A stretch of DNA of 8,493 nt. Origin: Chloroflexota bacterium (GTDB taxonomy: Bacteria; Chloroflexota; Dehalococcoidia; Dehalococcoidales; UBA3254). Positions 1-6,809 of the stretch are shown piece by piece; within the stretch, counting starts at the first letter, position 1, and every line of letters begins with the position of its first letter. Both the position numbers and the translations under genes were made by a program. The stretch covers positions 1 to 8,493 of the forward strand of contig JAGDMY010000047.1 in NCBI GenBank assembly GCA_017860765.1. The letters are read 5' to 3'. Under the pieces are notes generated by a model. That model did no database searches, was not told where the DNA came from, and worked only from the letters and a program-made list of their open reading frames with translations.

Positions 1-201
1 GATGGTGATATCCCCGCCGGAAGTTACGGCCCGTCTTCCCAGGGCTTCAACCTCTTTGGCCACAGCGGCTAATTTGCCATCTTCAACCACCCGGTCCGCG
101 ATGAGGACATCCGCGCCATCGCCGGCCAGCCCCAGCGCAATCGCTCTTCCTAAACCTTGCCGGGCACCGGTAACCAGAGCAACCTTGCCATTTAGTGACA
201 T
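1..201 (-). CDS. Short-chain dehydrogenase/reductase (SDR), N-terminal part
   Basis: This is an NAD(P)-dependent oxidoreductase of the classical SDR family. Only the first 67 residues are in the window; the gene continues past the left edge, so the catalytic Ser/Tyr/Lys residues cannot be seen. The Rossmann start is clear: a hydrophobic first strand (KVALVTG, residues 6-12), then the glycine-rich cofactor loop TGARQGLG (11-18). The second strand ends in an acidic residue (VLIADR, Asp36), which in this family usually favours NAD over NADP. GGDIT near the window edge fits the conserved D-V-T region that contacts adenine. The ATG at 201 is preceded by AAGGAG with a 7-base gap, which fixes the start. 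It is divergent from the winged-helix regulator, with about 250 bases between the two starts. Substrate cannot be told; a FabG-like ketoreductase or a polyol/3-hydroxyacyl dehydrogenase are both possible. Confidence 0.9.
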   Translation of the reverse strand, partial: MSLNGKVALVTGARQGLGRAIALGLAGDGADVLIADRVVEDGKLAAVAKEVEALGRRAVTSGGDITI

Positions 202-393
202 TTTTCATCTCCTTATCGTATATAATAAATAATGAAATCTTAATCCGATATCAGCCAGATTGGGGGTGAGATCGCCTAAAGATGCAACCTTAAAATCATC
301 CTTATTCTAACATATGCTCACTCTTTTTACTATATTACTATCCGTTTTTTGCTTTTAAGGCAGCCCGGTTGGGGGGTGGAAAAAACTGGGGAC

Positions 394-423
394 TTGACAA
401 AAGTAAAAAAAAGGTTCTATAGT
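394..423 (+). promoter_or_regulatory. Sigma70-type promoter for the winged-helix gene
   Basis: A perfect -35 TTGACA (394-399) is followed after 18 bases by TATAGT (418-423), which matches the -10 consensus at five of six positions. Transcription would start near 430. A G-rich stretch (runs at 367-368, 371-376, 378-379 and 388-391) sits directly upstream of the -35. The rest of the divergent gap (202-393) is AT-rich around 300-360. I see no clear minus-strand promoter for the dehydrogenase there. Confidence 0.65.
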
Positions 424-451
424 ATTGTTCTGTAGCAAAGAGGTTGAGGCT

Positions 452-730
452 TTGAGAGTCAACAGAAGGCGTTCTGACATCGAAATTATAGCCGAGATGC
501 TAAAAGTCGGCGAGAATGGCGCTGGCAAAACTGAGATCATGTACAGCGTGAACATGAGCTATAGCCAGATACAAAAGTATTTGGGGTATTTGCTCAGTGA
601 AGGTTTTATTGATACTATTAAAATCGGTAATCCGTGTGTATATTATCGCGTTACCGAAAAGGGTCAGAAACTCTTACAACTTCTGGGTACTGTCAAGGAA
701 ATGCTGGGTTTGGATGACTATATCCTGTAA
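452..730 (+). CDS. Small archaeal-type winged-helix DNA-binding protein
   Basis: A 92-residue protein that is nearly all one winged helix-turn-helix domain, of the kind common in archaea and some Chloroflexota (HTH_45-like). What shows it: a first helix (RRSDIEIIAEML), a basic turn with KTEIMYSVNMSYSQIQKYL forming the helix-turn-helix, then LLSEGFID and a beta wing (YYRVTEKG), and a closing helix (KLLQLLGTVKEML). I chose TTG 452 rather than the in-frame TTG at 425. The predicted transcript begins near 430, so 425 would lie outside the mRNA, while 452 has AAAGAGG (437-443) eight bases upstream and starts just before the conserved domain. It is probably cotranscribed with the ribbon-helix-helix gene 78 bases downstream. 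Its target is unknown; its own promoter and the divergent dehydrogenase are the obvious candidates. There is no ligand domain. Confidence 0.8.
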   Translation: MRVNRRRSDIEIIAEMLKVGENGAGKTEIMYSVNMSYSQIQKYLGYLLSEGFIDTIKIGNPCVYYRVTEKGQKLLQLLGTVKEMLGLDDYIL

Positions 731-808
731 TTAAAATAGATAGCACTGAGAATGGCCTGACATCCAGGCGCCCCGGGTTATTCAAAGTTAGACAATAGAG
801 GAATAAAA

Positions 809-1147
809 ATGTCTGAAAAGAGAATGCTGATTATTGATGATGAACTGTTGCGAAAAATTGATGCCAACCGCGGCGAATTGAATCGGGCAGAGTTCATCAA
901 CCTTCTTATCGATAATCAGCTGGGTGATAAAGGAGATGGGGCAGCGGTCTCAGAACAATATATGACCAGGGAGGAATTTCAGGAGTTCTCTCTGGGAATG
1001 AAAGACCTGCTGCGGCGTTTCCTGGACTTCTTTATCAGTTATGGCCTCGAGTTGGGCTCTGAGCCCAAAGACAGCACTTTTGCCGAACTGGTGCAGAAGC
1101 TGCAGTCTTTATCTGCCAGCTCAGGCAAGCCTAAACTCTCAAAGTAG
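809..1147 (+). CDS. Ribbon-helix-helix (Arc/MetJ-like) protein with helical C-terminal extension
   Basis: A 112-residue protein. Residues 4-38 fit a ribbon-helix-helix DNA-binding fold: a short strand (KRMLIID), helix A (DELLRKIDANRG) and helix B starting with a polar cap (NRAEFINLLIDNQL). Such proteins dimerise through the strand and use it to read the major groove. A charged linker follows, then a second segment (YMTREEFQEFSLGMKDLLRRFLDFFISYGLELG, split here as about residues 51-83) predicted to be helical and amphipathic, suited to oligomerisation or partner binding. The tail is Ser/Lys-rich. ATG 809 has AGAGGA (797-802) six bases upstream. The gap to the winged-helix gene holds only a five-pair hairpin (GCCTG 755-759 with CAGGC 765-769) and no T tract, so the two are likely one transcript. 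It could be an antitoxin-like repressor, but no toxin gene is adjacent. Function is unproven. Confidence 0.75.
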   Translation: MSEKRMLIIDDELLRKIDANRGELNRAEFINLLIDNQLGDKGDGAAVSEQYMTREEFQEFSLGMKDLLRRFLDFFISYGLELGSEPKDSTFAELVQKLQSLSASSGKPKLSK

Positions 1148-1167
1148 CCCCGAAGCATCCTTCGGCT
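1146..1167 (+). terminator. Stem-loop at the stop of the ribbon-helix-helix gene
   Basis: CCGAAG (1150-1155) pairs perfectly with CTTCGG (1160-1165) around a CATC tetraloop. An alternative register, AGCC-GAAG with CTTC-GGCT and a two-base bulge, extends to 1146-1167. There is no T tract after it, so it is a weak candidate for intrinsic termination. It may instead be an mRNA 3'-end stabiliser or mark the operon boundary. Confidence 0.3.
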
Positions 1168-1195
1168 GCTGTGCTTGCCGCTTAGTCCCCTTCGA

Positions 1196-1210
1196 TAGAA
1201 CAATGTTCTA
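1196..1210. repeat. 15-bp perfect palindrome, candidate operator
   Basis: TAGAACAATGTTCTA is a perfect dyad of seven base pairs around one central base, about 90 bases before the GH3 start. Its right half runs into TAGAAT (1209-1214), which resembles a -10 box, although no fitting -35 is seen. The GAAC-N3-GTTC core recalls the Gram-positive LexA box (GAAC-N4-GTTC) but the spacing is one base short. A regulator-binding site is inferred from symmetry and position only. Confidence 0.4.
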
Positions 1211-1299
1211 GAATCCAATAACTTCCCAAGTCAGGATTAATCTGTCATTCTAGGCATAGGTGAAATTTTGGAGAATGACAACTTTGATTTGGGGGTTGC

Positions 1300-2964
1300 G
1301 TGCCGAAGGCAGTTGATCTACTCAAGCAGGGCCGAAATGAGGAACTCTGGCAAATGTGCTGTGGTTATCTCAGTCTGGATATTGAGCAGTTTATGGCTGT
1401 TCAGAAAAGACTATTAACAGGCCAGATAGGAGTCCTTAATCGATCCGGAATCGGACGCAAAATAATGCAGGGGCATCCCCAAACGGTGGATGAATTCAGG
1501 CAGGAAGTGCCTCTGACTACCTACCTCACATACTGCCCTGAGCTATTGGAAAAAAGAGAAGACGTCCTTCCAGAGAAACCCAGGGAATGGGTTCATACCT
1601 CGGGCCGCTCCGGGGAATATTCCTGCAAGTGGATTCCGATAACCGCTTCGTTTGCCAGTGAGTTAAGTCCGATTCTTTACGGCATCGGCATGCTTTCCTG
1701 CTGCAAGGGATACGGAGATACTTCCAGGGTAGTGGAGCACCCCAATTTTATTTATACTGTTGCTCCGAGGCCCTATATGTCCGGTGCTATGGCTTTCATG
1801 CTGGATGAGCAAACTCCATCCTCTTATCATCCCACCCTGACCGAAGCTGAAAATCTACCTTTTGAAGAAAGAATCAGATTGGGTTTCGATAAAGCCTTGT
1901 CCTGCGGTGTGGACTATTTTTTTGGCTTATCTCTGGTGCTCACCTCGATTGGAGATAGATTTAGCTATTCAAACAGCCACCCGGATCTAAGACCGCTGAT
2001 TACCCGACCCAGGGCCCTGCTGCGCCTGACGAAAGGAATGGTCAAAAGCCGGATCGCCCACCGTCGTTTGCTGCCCAGGGATTTGTGGAATATCAGAGGA
2101 ATCGTTACCGGTGGTCTGGACAGCTCGGTTTACAAGGAGAAAATCAAGGAGTACTGGGGCAGGTATCCACTGGATATGTATGCTAACACCGAAGGCGGCG
2201 TCATCGCTACCCAGACCTGGGACTACGACGGCATGACGTTTGTCCCCAACCTAAATTTTCTGGAATTCATACCAGAGAAAGAGCATTTTAAATGGCAGCT
2301 GGACCATAAGTATCAGCCGAAGACCGTTTTGCTGGATGAAGTCAAAGCCGGGGAGTGCTATGAAATCGTCATTACTAATTTCCACGGCGGGGCCTTAGTG
2401 CGCTATCGTGTGGGCGATATGATTCGCATCACTTCGCTGAGGAACAATAATCTGAATATCGGCATTCCTCAGATGGCATTTGAGAGGCGGGCTGATGATC
2501 TTCTCGATTTTGCCACTATCCGGCTCAGCGAAAAAGCTATCTGGAAAGCGATCGAGGGCAGCGGCCTGCCTTACCAGGACTGGGTAGCCTATAAGAGTCC
2601 GGGAGACCTGACCTTAAATCTTCTGATTGAGCCTGCCGGGGACCGCCAGATAAACGAAAAGGAATTAGAGAATACCATTTACCATCAAATAATAAAGGGT
2701 GAGATTGAAGCCTTTGCCAACCAGGCTCACCAGGATGCTATCAAGGCCAGCAAATTAGAAATAAAAATCAAAATTTTGCCACGGGGTTCCTTTGCCGACT
2801 ATACCGCTCAAAAGAAGGTTGAGGGGGCCGAATTGGCCCATCTGAAGCCACCCCACATTAACCCCCCTCCTCAAGTTTTATCCAGGCTCTTAGCCCAAGA
2901 CGGAAAACCGGCAGAGTCTGCCATTAAAGCACCGTCGCAGAAGACTTCCGTATCAATAGGGTAG
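1300..2964 (+). CDS. GH3-family acyl-adenylate-forming enzyme
   Basis: A 554-residue cytoplasmic enzyme of the GH3 branch of the ANL (firefly luciferase) superfamily. Plant members activate a carboxylic acid with ATP and join it to an amino acid; the bacterial ones mostly have no known substrate. Visible motifs: the phosphate-binding loop TSGRSGEYSCK (residues 100-110), YANTEGG (294-300), matching the Y-x-x-T/S-E-G motif, and ALVRYRVGD (365-373), the hinge-region motif before the smaller C-terminal domain. YTAQKKVEGAELAHLKPP (501-518) resembles the family's C-terminal end. The last 37 or so residues are Pro/Ser/Lys-rich and probably disordered. GTG 1300 is the first start possible after an in-frame TGA at 1285; the only Shine-Dalgarno-like run is GGGGG at 1291-1295, close and weak. 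The next gene has its own promoter. No carrier protein, thioesterase or biosynthetic partner lies nearby, so the product is not predictable. Confidence 0.88.
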   Translation: MPKAVDLLKQGRNEELWQMCCGYLSLDIEQFMAVQKRLLTGQIGVLNRSGIGRKIMQGHPQTVDEFRQEVPLTTYLTYCPELLEKREDVLPEKPREWVHTSGRSGEYSCKWIPITASFASELSPILYGIGMLSCCKGYGDTSRVVEHPNFIYTVAPRPYMSGAMAFMLDEQTPSSYHPTLTEAENLPFEERIRLGFDKALSCGVDYFFGLSLVLTSIGDRFSYSNSHPDLRPLITRPRALLRLTKGMVKSRIAHRRLLPRDLWNIRGIVTGGLDSSVYKEKIKEYWGRYPLDMYANTEGGVIATQTWDYDGMTFVPNLNFLEFIPEKEHFKWQLDHKYQPKTVLLDEVKAGECYEIVITNFHGGALVRYRVGDMIRITSLRNNNLNIGIPQMAFERRADDLLDFATIRLSEKAIWKAIEGSGLPYQDWVAYKSPGDLTLNLLIEPAGDRQINEKELENTIYHQIIKGEIEAFANQAHQDAIKASKLEIKIKILPRGSFADYTAQKKVEGAELAHLKPPHINPPPQVLSRLLAQDGKPAESAIKAPSQKTSVSIG

Positions 2965-3004
2965 TATTTTAGTCCTGCTTTGGCCGATTTCTTGGTCATA
3001 GTGC

Positions 3005-3034
3005 TTGACAGCCGTAAGTATTTAGGCCGATAAT
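3005..3034 (+). promoter_or_regulatory. Promoter immediately before the GGDEF/HD-GYP gene
   Basis: A perfect -35 TTGACA (3005-3010) is followed after 18 bases by GATAAT (3029-3034), five of six matches to the -10 consensus. The predicted transcription start, about 3040-3042, falls two to four bases before the ATG at 3044, and no Shine-Dalgarno sequence precedes that ATG. The heptamer GGCCGAT occurs at 2982-2988 and again at 3025-3031, where it overlaps the -10; this could be chance or a regulator site. Confidence 0.55.
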
Positions 3035-3043
3035 TGGCTCTGC

Positions 3044-6000
3044 ATGAATATTTATGCTTTTATACCTTTAATAGCCACCATCGCATATATCCCTCTGCTA
3101 CTCACTACCGCCAGTGTACGACCCTGGAAAAGGCAGCATCGGCTCTTTTTCTTATTTCTGGTGGCAGCCTGTCTGTGGAGCCTGAGCGACTACGTTCTGC
3201 GCAGCCAATTTTTCCCGGCTGATTATAACTACTTATTGTTTCAAATATTGATGGTCGCCTTTGCCTGGATGGCAGTCCAATTCCATTCTTTCATTTCATC
3301 CTTCTTTCCTCCCGAAAGAGGCCGCTGGCTGCCCTTTGCCTACGGTTCGCTGGCTGTAATCGCGGCATTGGCGGGTCTGGGTTATCTGCCGCAGAGCGTG
3401 GTGGCCGAGGGAGACAAGTTGATCCCGGACTATGGCTGGGCCCTCTTTGTGGTGCTGGCCGCGCTTCTGGTCTTGCTATTGCGGAACATACAGGTATTGT
3501 TGCCCCGGCTTAAGAACCAGGAAAACCCGGTGATCACCAATCAAACCGTATCACTGCTTTTGTGCCTGGGTGTGCTGGTGGTTTTCTTGCTGATGGCCGT
3601 TTTCCCCTTTGGAAAGGAATTTCCGGTTAGCCATGTCGGCAATATTATCAATGCAGTGATCCTCAGCTACGCTGTAGTAGGACAGCAACTGGTAGATATT
3701 CGTTTTGTCCTGCGCCGGGGCCTGATCTGGCTATCGATTGCGGTGATCGGCCTGGCCACTTTTTGGGTAGCGCTCCTGGCCTTATATGCCATTCTGCATC
3801 TTGAGCTGACCGCCGCTTCAATGTTCGCGGCTTCGGTCTCAGGAATAATAGCGGTCTTTATTATCTACCGCTTGAGAGACCTGATAAATCGTTTCATGGG
3901 CAAAGCTTTCCAGGGGGAGAGCTATAATTACCGTGAGAAACTTATCGACTTTGCCAACAAGATTCATAACGTTTTCAGCTTGCGGGAACAGGGCGCAGAG
4001 CTTTTAACTCTGGTGACTCGGGCCGTGGGCTGCAATAAAGCTTGCCTGCTGTTTCGCAATCCCAGTGGAGATTACGAAGCTCAGGCCACGAAATTTTCCG
4101 CCAAAGAGGACCCGCTCTCAGGGTTGGTTTTGAGAGGAGATAATCCGGTGGCGGAATACTTGAAGCGTGAGCGCCGACCCTTGACCCGCGAGAGTCTGCT
4201 GATTTCACCTGAATTTCTCGGACTCTGGCAGCAGGAAAAAGCGGAAATCGACAACAATCATCTCGCCCTCTTCATGCCCTTAATAAGCCGGGATAGCCTG
4301 ATAGGCATACTGGTCCTGGATGATAAGAAGGCCGGCCACTATAATCTGGAGGATTACGGACTCTTGCAGGATGTTACCAACCGGGTGGCTGTGAGCATGG
4401 AGAAGGAGTATCTCCGGGAACAGCTTAAAGAACGCGAAGAGGAACTATCGGTCATCAACCGTTCTAATACCATAATCTCCTCCAGTCTGGATATTCAACG
4501 GATATATGATAATTTCATCAAAGAGTTAAAACAGGTAGTGGATGTGGACTGGGCTGCCATCGCCGTAATTGAAGAGAGCGAAATATACTATATGGCCATT
4601 TCCACTGAGATTGGCTCTCCCTGGAAGGTTGGAGAGCGGATACCCTTGAAGGGTTCGGCAGTGGAGTGGGTAGCCAGCCAGAGGAAGCCTTTGATTGAGT
4701 CTGATATTGCGGCTGATCCTAAATTTGCCACCTGGAAATATTATCAGCAGCATGCCATTCGCTCCATTGCCTATTTACCATTAATGATATCCAACCAGGT
4801 GATTGGCGCTCTTACGGTGGCCAGTCGCAAGTCTGCGGCTTATAATGCCAGACATCTAAAACTTCTGGAACAATTGGCTTCGCAGGTCGCGATGCCGATA
4901 GAAAACGCCCGCCTTTACGCCAAAGCGGAGCATCTGGCTCGGGCCGATAGCCTCACCGGACTGCTAAACCGGCGTTCACTGGATGAGATACTTCCCAGCG
5001 AAATAGGCCGCCATTCTCGCTACGGTGGCGTTTTTTCTTTGATAATCCTCGACCTGGACTCCTTTAAATCCCTTAATGATAATTATGGACACCTGGCAGG
5101 AGATGAGTTGCTGCGGCAAATAGGCATCATCATGAAAAATACCATCCGCGAGGCTGATCAGGCTTTTCGCTATGGTGGAGACGAATTCGCTATCCTTTTA
5201 CCGCAAACTTCACTGGAAGCGGCCCTTAAAGTCGCTGAAAGAATTCGGCAGCAAACTTTTGCCCGCATTGAAATCGGTTCGATACCTATCAGCATTAGCC
5301 TGGGCCTGGCCAGCTGGCCGGCAGATGGAGTAACTACCAACGACGTCATTGCTGCAGCTGATGCTGCCCTGTATCAGGCCAAACGGAGCGGAGGGAACCG
5401 CAGCATTTGTTTTTCGGTCAATCTGCATCCTGCAGAAAAGACCAAAATCCTCGTCACCGAGAATCAGGATAGTGGCGGGTTAAGTGCTATCTTTGCTTTA
5501 GCCGCCACAGTCGACAGCCGGGACCGCTTCGTCCACAATCATTCCAAGCAGGTACACGAATATGCTGTGGCCATAGGTGAAGAATTAGGCATGAACCAAC
5601 TCGAAATTAACCGTTTGGGGACTTGTGCTTTACTTCACGATGTTGGCAAGATCGGTATCAGCGATGACATCCTTAATAAAAAGGAAGTGTTGACGGATAA
5701 AGAGTGGGAAACAATTAAATCTCATCCTCAGCTGGGGGCGTCGATCGCCAGCCACTCTGTCCAGCTTACTCCGTGTATTCAGGGCATCCTGCACCACCAC
5801 GAGAAATATAATGGCGAGGGATACCCGGATGGGCTGAAGGGAGAAGCCATACCTCTGGAAGCCCGCATTCTGGCGGTCGCAGATGCTTTCGCGACCATGA
5901 CCTGTGCCAGGGTATATTCCAAGACCTTAACCTGTGAGGCAGCTATTGAAGAACTCAGAAATAGTGCCGGTAAGCAGTTCGATCCGAAGCTGATTCAGGT

Positions 6001-6067
6001 ATTTTTAAATATCATTCCAAGGATCATCGCCTCCCCTGAAAAAATCAAAATAGGAGATAAGAATTAA
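3044..6067 (+). CDS. Membrane-anchored GAF-GAF-GGDEF-HD-GYP dual c-di-GMP enzyme
   Basis: A 1007-residue signalling protein carrying both a cyclic di-GMP synthase and a phosphodiesterase module. Residues 1-280 hold eight or nine hydrophobic segments, like the 7TM sensor region found on some histidine kinases. Two GAF-like sensor domains follow (about 300-455 and 480-630), joined by a charged coiled coil (REQLKEREEE). The GGDEF domain (about 630-797) has DSLTGLLNR, DLDSFKSLNDNYGH and intact GGDEF (711-715), plus the product-inhibition site R702-x-x-D705 five residues before it. The HD-GYP domain (about 817-985) keeps the metal ligands expected from known structures: H833, H865-D866, H894, H918-H919, D947, and the GYP triplet 926-928. 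F829 sits where trinuclear-iron enzymes have Glu, so a binuclear centre is likelier. The enzymes face the cytoplasm. The ATG lacks a Shine-Dalgarno sequence but directly follows a strong promoter. Likely transcribed with the response regulator downstream. Confidence 0.93.
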   Translation: MNIYAFIPLIATIAYIPLLLTTASVRPWKRQHRLFFLFLVAACLWSLSDYVLRSQFFPADYNYLLFQILMVAFAWMAVQFHSFISSFFPPERGRWLPFAYGSLAVIAALAGLGYLPQSVVAEGDKLIPDYGWALFVVLAALLVLLLRNIQVLLPRLKNQENPVITNQTVSLLLCLGVLVVFLLMAVFPFGKEFPVSHVGNIINAVILSYAVVGQQLVDIRFVLRRGLIWLSIAVIGLATFWVALLALYAILHLELTAASMFAASVSGIIAVFIIYRLRDLINRFMGKAFQGESYNYREKLIDFANKIHNVFSLREQGAELLTLVTRAVGCNKACLLFRNPSGDYEAQATKFSAKEDPLSGLVLRGDNPVAEYLKRERRPLTRESLLISPEFLGLWQQEKAEIDNNHLALFMPLISRDSLIGILVLDDKKAGHYNLEDYGLLQDVTNRVAVSMEKEYLREQLKEREEELSVINRSNTIISSSLDIQRIYDNFIKELKQVVDVDWAAIAVIEESEIYYMAISTEIGSPWKVGERIPLKGSAVEWVASQRKPLIESDIAADPKFATWKYYQQHAIRSIAYLPLMISNQVIGALTVASRKSAAYNARHLKLLEQLASQVAMPIENARLYAKAEHLARADSLTGLLNRRSLDEILPSEIGRHSRYGGVFSLIILDLDSFKSLNDNYGHLAGDELLRQIGIIMKNTIREADQAFRYGGDEFAILLPQTSLEAALKVAERIRQQTFARIEIGSIPISISLGLASWPADGVTTNDVIAAADAALYQAKRSGGNRSICFSVNLHPAEKTKILVTENQDSGGLSAIFALAATVDSRDRFVHNHSKQVHEYAVAIGEELGMNQLEINRLGTCALLHDVGKIGISDDILNKKEVLTDKEWETIKSHPQLGASIASHSVQLTPCIQGILHHHEKYNGEGYPDGLKGEAIPLEARILAVADAFATMTCARVYSKTLTCEAAIEELRNSAGKQFDPKLIQVFLNIIPRIIASPEKIKIGDKN

Positions 6068-6068
6068 A

Positions 6069-6087
6069 CTGGCTTGGTATAAGCCAG
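6069..6087 (+). other. Hairpin between the c-di-GMP enzyme and the regulator
   Basis: CTGGCTT (6069-6075) pairs perfectly with AAGCCAG (6081-6087) around a five-base loop, one base after the upstream stop codon. ATTTT follows, then the GGAGG Shine-Dalgarno of the regulator at 6093-6097. The T run is short, so partial termination or mRNA processing that lowers regulator output is more plausible than a full stop. The role is inferred. Confidence 0.45.
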
Positions 6088-6103
6088 ATTTTGGAGGACC
6101 GAA

Positions 6104-6781
6104 ATGGACGAGAAAATTCAGGTTTTTATTATCAGCCAGCAGGCTCTATTCCGTAACGGGATCCAGCATTCCCTTTCCAGCCTTCCTGATTTGACGGTGA
6201 ACGGCGCATCTGAGATTAATGAAGGAGTGCTAACTATCATCGATAACCTCCCTCCGGATGTGGCGCTGGTGGATATTGATGGAGCTCCAGATGCCGGGCT
6301 TAATTTGGCCAGGAAGGTCAAACAGCATTCACCCAGCATCGCCATCGTGGTTCTGGCATCCAATCCCAATGATGAGCAACTTTTTGAGGTCTTAAAGGGA
6401 CAGGCCGCATCTTATCTTAGCAAAGAGACCACCCCTGAAAGACTGATAGAGACAATCCGGCGCGTTGCTCGTGGGGAGCACCCTATTAACGAAAGCCTGA
6501 CCACTCGGCCCAAAGTGGCAGAGCAGGTGTTATTACAATTTCAGGAACTTTCCCGGCGCACCGAGGCGGAAGCCTTCCTATCGCCCTTGACTCCTCGAGA
6601 AATGGAGATCCTGAAGTTTATCGGTCAGGGCTTCTTGAATAAACAAATTGCCGCGGAGCTGGGCATCAGCGAACAGACGATTAAGAACCATGTTACGTCC
6701 ATTCTGCGCAAGCTGAACGCTAACGCCCGCACCGAAGCCGTGGTTCTGGCTTTAAAGCAGGGTTTGATTACAATAAAATAA
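6104..6781 (+). CDS. LuxR/NarL-type response regulator with atypical receiver
   Basis: A 225-residue transcription factor with an N-terminal receiver-like domain (1-125), a linker, and a C-terminal LuxR helix-turn-helix (about 160-222: SPLTPREMEILKFIGQG, NKQIAAELGISEQTIKNHV, then the closing helix). The DNA-binding half is canonical. In the receiver the phosphoacceptor Asp57 (VALVDI), Ser86 after strand four and Lys107 (YLSKE) are kept. However, the acidic Asp-Asp pair that binds Mg2+ is replaced by Ser11-Gln12 in SQQALFRNG, where NarL-type proteins have DDHxxxR. Phosphorylation by the usual chemistry is therefore doubtful. The VpsT-type W-x-T/S-R c-di-GMP motif is absent. ATG 6104 has GGAGG six bases upstream. 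It lies 36 bases after the GGDEF/HD-GYP gene, probably in the same operon, and no histidine kinase is adjacent. Target genes are unknown. Confidence 0.9.
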   Translation: MDEKIQVFIISQQALFRNGIQHSLSSLPDLTVNGASEINEGVLTIIDNLPPDVALVDIDGAPDAGLNLARKVKQHSPSIAIVVLASNPNDEQLFEVLKGQAASYLSKETTPERLIETIRRVARGEHPINESLTTRPKVAEQVLLQFQELSRRTEAEAFLSPLTPREMEILKFIGQGFLNKQIAAELGISEQTIKNHVTSILRKLNANARTEAVVLALKQGLITIK

Positions 6782-6809
6782 TTGCCGAAAGGGATCGTGG
6801 ATATTTCCC

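Noticed and set aside
2..232. Plus-strand open frame of 76 codons at the left edge
   Set aside because: It is antisense to the SDR reading frame, which has clear cofactor-binding motifs and a good ribosome binding site; the translation is low-complexity Ser/Pro/Ala.
809..1147. Antitoxin of a toxin-antitoxin pair
   Set aside because: The ribbon-helix-helix fold fits, but neither neighbour resembles a toxin: upstream is a winged-helix protein and downstream a large GH3 enzyme after a 152-base gap.
1196..1210. SOS box (LexA operator) reading of the palindrome
   Set aside because: GAAC and GTTC are separated by three bases, not the four of the Gram-positive LexA site, and no DNA repair gene is adjacent.
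1275..1316. Possible 13-residue leader peptide (ATG 1275 to TGA 1316) overlapping the GH3 start
   Set aside because: GGAG at 1270-1273 is only one base from this ATG, too close for a normal ribosome binding site, and the peptide has no telling composition such as repeated codons for one amino acid.
3034..3222. Short plus-strand frame overlapping the start of the c-di-GMP enzyme
   Set aside because: It lies out of frame within the transmembrane coding region and has no recognisable domain or ribosome binding site.
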